Shown: piece after piece, positions 59,773 through 64,000 of the stretch | Layout: every line of letters starts with the position of its first letter | How positions within the stretch are numbered: the first letter of the stretch is position 1 | Assembly (NCBI GenBank): GCA_964533935.1 | Contig: CAZHOG010000001.1 | Span: forward strand, 62,001 to 126,000 | Direction of reading: 5' to 3' | DNA: 64,000 nucleotides | DNA from: RUG14121 sp964533935 | GTDB lineage: Bacteria > Bacillota_I > Bacilli_A > RF39 > UBA660 | Position numbers and translations under genes: made by a program | Notes under the pieces: model-generated | The model's input: the letters and a program-made list of their open reading frames with translations, nothing else | Told to the model about the DNA's origin: nothing | The model's database searches: none

Positions 59773-61533
59773 TTAACATAACCCCAAAGCTTTTGATTCT
59801 TCTGAACAATCAGTTTCTTCACTAGTTGCTGCTTGAGCAACTTTAATTTTTAAAGTAACTCCTTCAGCTATTGTATATCCTTCTGGTTTATTTTGATAAT
59901 AAATTGTTCCAGCAGCATGCTCATTTGTTTCAACATTTTCAACTTCTAAAGTAATATTATGTTCATCACAGAATGCTTGAATTTCACTTACAGAATAACT
60001 TCCATCTGTAAAATTAGGGAACTTACTAATAATATCAGGAATAAATAATGTTATTGTTTCTCCAACAGAAAGTTTTTCACCTTCTGCAATAGATTGTTCA
60101 ATTATTTCGCCATCTTTAACATTATTACTTTCTTCTACTTCTTTCTTTTCAATAATCACTTTTAATCCAAGAGCTTCTAAAGCACCTTTAATTTCTAAAT
60201 AATTCTTACCAGCATAATTTTCTAAAGTAATTTTTGTATCACCAACAGAAACATAAAGAGTAATATTTGTTCCTTTAGTACGTTTGCTACCTGCAGCAGG
60301 ATTTGTTTTAACAATATTTCCTTCTTTAACATCAGTAGAAGATACTTCTTGTTGTTCATCGGAAACTGTAAATCCACTATCTTGTAATTTATCTATGGCA
60401 TTAGATACTGACATATTTGTTACATCAGGTACTTTTATTTCTTTACCACCAGTTATCATTGGAATTAATACAACTATACATGTAATAACAACAACAAGCC
60501 CTGTAAAAATAGCAGCAAGTATTAATACTAATTTATTTTGTTTTTTTAACTCATCAGGAGTAATTTGCTTTACTATAACTTCTTCATCTCCAGTTTCTTT
60601 TTTAGGTTTCACTTTTGCATCAGGAATATCTTTAACAATCTTTAACATTTTAGTATCATCATAATTATTTTCTGAATACTTGAATTGATAAGGTGGTTCT
60701 TTCACTCTAGAATCATCTAAACAAGTCAATAAATCTTGATGCATTTCTCTAGCATCATTATATCTATTTTTAATATTTTTAGCAGTTGCTCTTTTAATAA
60801 TATTTTCAACACTATTTGGAATATTAGGAATTTCTTCTCTAATACTTGGTAATGGTTCTTTTAAATGTTTTAAAGCAATTTCAACAGCATTCTCACCTCT
60901 ATAAGGAAGTTTGCCAGTTAATAATTCGTACATTAAAATTCCCATTGAATAAATATCACTTTGTAAAGTAGCACCTTTACCATTAGCTTGTTCTGGTGGT
61001 AAATAATGTACGCTACCCATAACAGAATTAGTTTGAGTTAATTGTGTTGCATTCATTGCCATTGCAATACCAAAATCTGTTATTTTTACTAAACCATTTT
61101 CTAATATCATAATGTTTTGTGGTTTAATATCACGATGGATTATATAAGAATCATGTGCAACACTCATACCATCAGTAATTTGTAACATAATATCAATTAC
61201 TTCTGTTAAAGTAAGATGTCCACGTTTCTTAATTAAATCTTTCAAGTGTCTTCCTTCAATGTATTCCATTACAATGTAATATTGTCCATTATCTTCACCA
61301 ACATCATAAACTTCTACAATATTTGGATGGTTCAAAGAACTAGCAGATAATGCTTCTCTTTGAAAACGTCTTACAAATTTATCATCAGTAGCAAGATCCC
61401 CACGTAATACTTTTACTGCTACATTACGATCTAAAATTGTATCATAAGCTAAATAAACATTAGCCATTCCACCTTCGCCAATTGATTTTATTATTTGATA
61501 ACGATCACTAATCTTTTGCCCCTTCATTATCAT
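59773..61533 (-). CDS. prkC: PASTA-domain Ser/Thr kinase PrkC/StkP
   Basis: A 586-residue membrane receptor kinase that senses cell-wall fragments and lipid II. The intracellular kinase domain (about 10-275) has GEGGMANVYLAYD, catalytic HRDIKPQNIMI and DFGIAMAM. One membrane helix (about 333-357) is followed by three extracellular PASTA domains (from about 360). The end, DCSEESKALGLC, leaves two cysteines that could form a disulfide. ATG overlaps the phosphatase stop (ATGA); a Met two codons on is an alternative start. Confidence 0.96.
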   Translation of the reverse strand: MIMKGQKISDRYQIIKSIGEGGMANVYLAYDTILDRNVAVKVLRGDLATDDKFVRRFQREALSASSLNHPNIVEVYDVGEDNGQYYIVMEYIEGRHLKDLIKKRGHLTLTEVIDIMLQITDGMSVAHDSYIIHRDIKPQNIMILENGLVKITDFGIAMAMNATQLTQTNSVMGSVHYLPPEQANGKGATLQSDIYSMGILMYELLTGKLPYRGENAVEIALKHLKEPLPSIREEIPNIPNSVENIIKRATAKNIKNRYNDAREMHQDLLTCLDDSRVKEPPYQFKYSENNYDDTKMLKIVKDIPDAKVKPKKETGDEEVIVKQITPDELKKQNKLVLILAAIFTGLVVVITCIVVLIPMITGGKEIKVPDVTNMSVSNAIDKLQDSGFTVSDEQQEVSSTDVKEGNIVKTNPAAGSKRTKGTNITLYVSVGDTKITLENYAGKNYLEIKGALEALGLKVIIEKKEVEESNNVKDGEIIEQSIAEGEKLSVGETITLFIPDIISKFPNFTDGSYSVSEIQAFCDEHNITLEVENVETNEHAAGTIYYQNKPEGYTIAEGVTLKIKVAQAATSEETDCSEESKALGLC

Positions 61534-62276
61534 TCTTGTTCACCGCTTTCCATTTCTAAATAAGCTACCGAAATATTATCATTTCCCCCACGAACATTAC
61601 ATTTTCTAATCAATTTAGTAACCTTTTCTTCAATACTTAATTCTTCATCTAATAAAACATGTTCTATTTGATCAAATGCTAACATTGATGTTAAACCATC
61701 ACTACATAGCAATATTGCTTGACTAGATGTATCTACATCAAAAATATCTAATTCAACTTTTTCTGCAGCACCCAATGCCTTCATCAAAACATTTTTCTTA
61801 GGATGATATTTTGCTTCTTCTTCGGTTAAATCACCTGATTGAACTAGCAAATTAACTAATGTATGATCTTTTGTTACCTTATGTAATTCATTTTTAATCA
61901 TAACAAATCCAGAAGAATCACCAATATTACCAAAAAGTAAATAATCACTAGTTAATAAAGCAATAACAACAGTTGTTCCTAAACCTTTTGAATCAGGATT
62001 TTCATCAGCATATTTTAATATATCTTGATTTATTTCATTAACATTATCATTCAACCAATTATAAGCATCAAGCTTTGACCCCATTTTATTAATTGCTGTA
62101 AATCTTTTACCAAAATGAGTAACTACCATACTTGAAGCAACTTCTCCAGCTCTATGGCCACCCATTCCATCAGCAACAATCATTAAGTATTCATTACTAG
62201 CGTTTTTTAAAATAGTTACACTATCTTCATTATGGCTTCTAACACGTCCAGCATCAGTTAAATAAAAAGATTTCAT
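61530..62276 (-). CDS. prpC: PP2C-type protein phosphatase PrpC/Stp
   Basis: PPM-family Mn-dependent phosphatase that reverses PrkC phosphorylation. The 248-residue product shows TDAGRVRSHNEDSV, MIVADGMGGHRAGEVAS, GTTVVIALL, NIGDSSGFVM, ILLCSDGLTSML and GGNDNISVAYLEM, the acidic metal-binding motifs of the family. It overlaps the prkC start by 4 bases and follows rlmN by 1 base. Confidence 0.96.
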   Translation of the reverse strand: MKSFYLTDAGRVRSHNEDSVTILKNASNEYLMIVADGMGGHRAGEVASSMVVTHFGKRFTAINKMGSKLDAYNWLNDNVNEINQDILKYADENPDSKGLGTTVVIALLTSDYLLFGNIGDSSGFVMIKNELHKVTKDHTLVNLLVQSGDLTEEEAKYHPKKNVLMKALGAAEKVELDIFDVDTSSQAILLCSDGLTSMLAFDQIEHVLLDEELSIEEKVTKLIRKCNVRGGNDNISVAYLEMESGEQE

Positions 62277-62277
62277 A

Positions 62278-63294
62278 TTACACCTCTTTACTTCTTAATT
62301 GACCACAAGCAGCAGATATTTTACTTCCAAACTCTTTTCTTATAGTCACATTAATATTATTTTGTTTTAAAGTATCATAGAATTTCATTACTCTATTTTT
62401 ACTACTTCTTTGAAATTCTAAATGATTTGTTTCATTATAAGGAATTAAATTAACATATACATTCATTCCTTTTAATAATTCTGCTAATTCTAAAGCATTT
62501 GAAATATCATCATTTACATTACTAAGCATAACATATTCTATAGTAACTCGTCTATTAGTATAGTTAATATAATCCCTAATACAAGCAATTAATTCATTAA
62601 TATTATACGCTTTATTGACATTCATTATTCTGCTACGTAAATCATTATTTGAAGCATGTAATGATATTGCTAAATTGATTTGTAAAGGTAACTTCATCAA
62701 TTCATATATTTTAGGAACTAAACCACAAGTTGATAAAGTAATATGTCTAGCTCCAATGGCTATACCTTTATCATCATTAATAATTTTAATAAAATTAATA
62801 ACATTATCATAATTGTCTAAAGGTTCCCCAATTCCCATTATTACAACACTTGAAATTCGTTTACCGATATCTTTTTCAACTAAAAGAATTTGTTCAACCA
62901 TTTCATAAGTTTCTAAATTTCTAATTTTTTTAAGTCTACCACTTTCACAAAATGCGCATCCCATATTGCATCCAACTTCACTAGATACACAAATAGATGT
63001 TCCATAATCATGTTCCATTAAAACTGCTTCAATTTTTTCTCCATCAATAAGTTCAAATAAATATTTTCTCGTTAATTCATCAACTTCTCTTTTAATAATT
63101 TTAATACTTTCAAAGGAAAAATCTTCGTTGATTTTATCTCTAACTTCTTTTTTAATATTTAACCATTGGGATACATCTGAATTTCTTTTTATATATAACC
63201 AATCAAAAACTTGAAGTGCTTTAAAAGCTTTCTCATTATTTTCAATAAAATATTCTTCTAAATCTTTTCTTGGATAACTTAATAAATTTTTCAT
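62278..63294 (-). CDS. rlmN: dual-specificity rRNA/tRNA methyltransferase RlmN
   Basis: Radical-SAM enzyme that methylates C2 of A2503 in 23S rRNA and A37 of some tRNAs. The 338-residue product has the CxxxCxxC motif in VGCNMGCAFCESG, the IRNLETYEMVEQIL linker, VVIMGIGEPLDNYDN, and the C-terminal methyl-carrying cysteine in SKISAACGQLRS. Ribosome-binding site AAGGTGAGATA. First gene of the five-gene operon. Confidence 0.97.
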   Translation of the reverse strand: MKNLLSYPRKDLEEYFIENNEKAFKALQVFDWLYIKRNSDVSQWLNIKKEVRDKINEDFSFESIKIIKREVDELTRKYLFELIDGEKIEAVLMEHDYGTSICVSSEVGCNMGCAFCESGRLKKIRNLETYEMVEQILLVEKDIGKRISSVVIMGIGEPLDNYDNVINFIKIINDDKGIAIGARHITLSTCGLVPKIYELMKLPLQINLAISLHASNNDLRSRIMNVNKAYNINELIACIRDYINYTNRRVTIEYVMLSNVNDDISNALELAELLKGMNVYVNLIPYNETNHLEFQRSSKNRVMKFYDTLKQNNINVTIRKEFGSKISAACGQLRSKEV

Positions 63295-63310
63295 TATCTC
63301 ACCTTTTATA

Positions 63311-63319
63311 ATTATATCA
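63311..63319 (-). promoter_or_regulatory. extended -10 promoter of the rlmN operon
   Basis: Minus-strand TGATATAAT about 16 bases before the rlmN ATG, behind the terminator of the upstream gene. Confidence 0.6.
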
Positions 63320-63347
63320 AAAAAATAGATATAAAACTATAAATATA

Positions 63348-63382
63348 ATAAAAAAAGATATAACTTTATTTGTTATATCTTT
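63348..63382 (-). terminator. Rho-independent terminator after the TPR-like gene at the right edge
   Basis: An 11-bp stem (AAAGATATAAC with GTTATATCTTT), 7-base loop and T-run, overlapping the end of the gene. Confidence 0.8.
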
Positions 63383-64000
63383 GATTAAATTTATCTATTT
63401 GACTAATTCTTTTTCTAGTAAAACCACCAGAATATTCTTCTTTTTTTTCTTGTAATTCATTAACGGATTGATTATATATATTCAAATCAGGATACATTGT
63501 AATAATTTCATTACTATCTATTAATGCAATAACCCCAATAAAATTCGAATTCTTGCCTTCTACTTTTCCTACATTATCATATCTAAAAACATAATGTTTA
63601 GTTAATGTATCTTTATAAGTAAAAGTTGAATCATCTAATTTAGCTTTTACTTTATAAAATAAATCATTTATATCAACTGAATAATCGAATTTACTAAAAA
63701 TATCATTTTTATAAGAGCAATGTTTTTTTATATGATATATCGCAGAATCTTCACTATAATTATTTATTTGGTCAAATAAATATGATCTACCATCATAATC
63801 ATTATTTGTAATTCCAAGTCTTTTTCGTAAAAAAAGCAATAAAATATCTACTTCATTATGAGCTTGAAAAATACCAAGATTGTCAGTCAATAACTGATAA
63901 GCTTCTTTATATCTACCTAAAGCTACATAAAATTTCATTTTTGATTCAATTAGTTTATCCATGATTTCATCAGTTTGTTTATATATAAGCGCATCTTCAA
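63366..64000 (-). CDS. unknown TPR-like protein, 5' part cut by window edge
   Basis: The frame is open from the right edge through to a stop at 63366, about 211 codons, and continues in frame upstream of the first Met at 63962 (codons encoding EDALIYKQTDEI precede it), so the real start is likely outside the window. The visible N-terminal part (MKFYVALGRYKEAYQLLTDNLGIF, NEVDILLLFLRKRLG) looks like helical tetratricopeptide pairs. The C-terminal half is a beta-rich domain (HYVFRYDNVGKVEGKNSNFIGVIALID) ending in a lysine/arginine-rich tail. Function unknown. Confidence 0.65.
   Translation of the reverse strand, partial: EDALIYKQTDEIMDKLIESKMKFYVALGRYKEAYQLLTDNLGIFQAHNEVDILLLFLRKRLGITNNDYDGRSYLFDQINNYSEDSAIYHIKKHCSYKNDIFSKFDYSVDINDLFYKVKAKLDDSTFTYKDTLTKHYVFRYDNVGKVEGKNSNFIGVIALIDSNEIITMYPDLNIYNQSVNELQEKKEEYSGGFTRKRISQIDKFNQRYNK

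Noticed and set aside
60284..60664. A 126-codon plus-strand frame within prkC
   Set aside because: Antisense to PASTA domains of prkC; the hydrophobic, Ser/Ile-rich translation is typical of the complement of Lys/Asn/Glu-rich coding sequence.
1..64000. UGA read as tryptophan (Mycoplasma code)
   Set aside because: UGA ends recD2, xseA and the PP2C gene at the expected family lengths, and tryptophans are encoded by TGG.
1..64000. Insertion sequences, prophage genes or integrase sites
   Set aside because: No transposase, integrase, terminase or long terminal inverted repeats were recognised; every sizeable frame fits chromosomal genes or small unknowns.

Overview
The window is about 64 kb of very AT-rich (roughly three quarters A+T), densely packed bacterial chromosome. 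Almost every gene is on the minus strand. The exceptions are yqfQ-like, one unknown gene at 30.5 kb, a phosphohexomutase and rpmB. UGA acts as a stop in several genes (recD2, xseA, the PP2C gene), so this is the standard code, not the Mycoplasma code. The mix of a PolC replicase, DnaG-RpoD-TrmK order, the rlmN-prpC-prkC-rsgA-rpe cluster, a T-box in front of ileS, SipW/TasA-type surface proteins and an archaeal-type ProRS points to a small-genome member of the Bacilli/Erysipelotrichia/RF39-like gut lineages. The exact taxon cannot be read from the sequence. No tRNA, rRNA, CRISPR array, prophage or IS element was seen, and no gene-free stretch exceeds 300 bases.

Layout. 0-5 kb: ruvB (cut by the left edge) and ruvA, a SpoIVB-type protease, an unusual second sigma-70-like factor, and proS. 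5-8 kb: the nusB-xseA-xseB-proS operon with a HipA-fold kinase-like gene inserted. 8-17 kb: a tiny membrane protein, recD2, and the queuosine genes queA and tgt with unknown genes woven in, including a second HipA-like paralogue; then miaB. 17-26 kb: a cell-wall amidase, yqfQ-like, trmK, rpoD, dnaG, a sortase-like protein, and an isolated, degenerate RnfC/RnfD-like pair. 26-36 kb: fmt, a frameshifted SipW/TasA-type surface protein, priA, an unknown plus-strand gene, the NfeD-stomatin pair, and a large GLUG-like repeat surface protein. 36-48 kb: T-box-controlled ileS, two small unknowns, phosphohexomutase, polA-mutM-ldh, and a three-gene tyrosine-kinase module (YwqC-YwqD-YwqE type). 48-64 kb: an unknown gene behind two near-consensus tandem promoters, a sugar kinase with an Smr protein, polC, dnaE, rpmB, the rlmN-prpC-prkC-rsgA-rpe operon, and a TPR-like gene cut by the right edge.

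How it fits together. Most of the window is core information processing (replication, repair, tRNA modification and charging) and envelope signalling (PASTA kinase with its phosphatase, tyrosine kinase with its phosphatase). The less ordinary layer consists of small families placed inside or next to these core operons: two HipA-fold kinase-like proteins (one with an altered catalytic loop), an accessory sigma factor with a novel N-terminal part, the RnfC/D-like pair without the nucleotide-binding glycine loop, a SpoIVB protease with no other sporulation gene nearby, and surface proteins with SipW-type signals. Transcription units are short. They typically end in a hairpin overlapping the last codons and start with an extended -10 element (TGATATAAT) immediately behind it.
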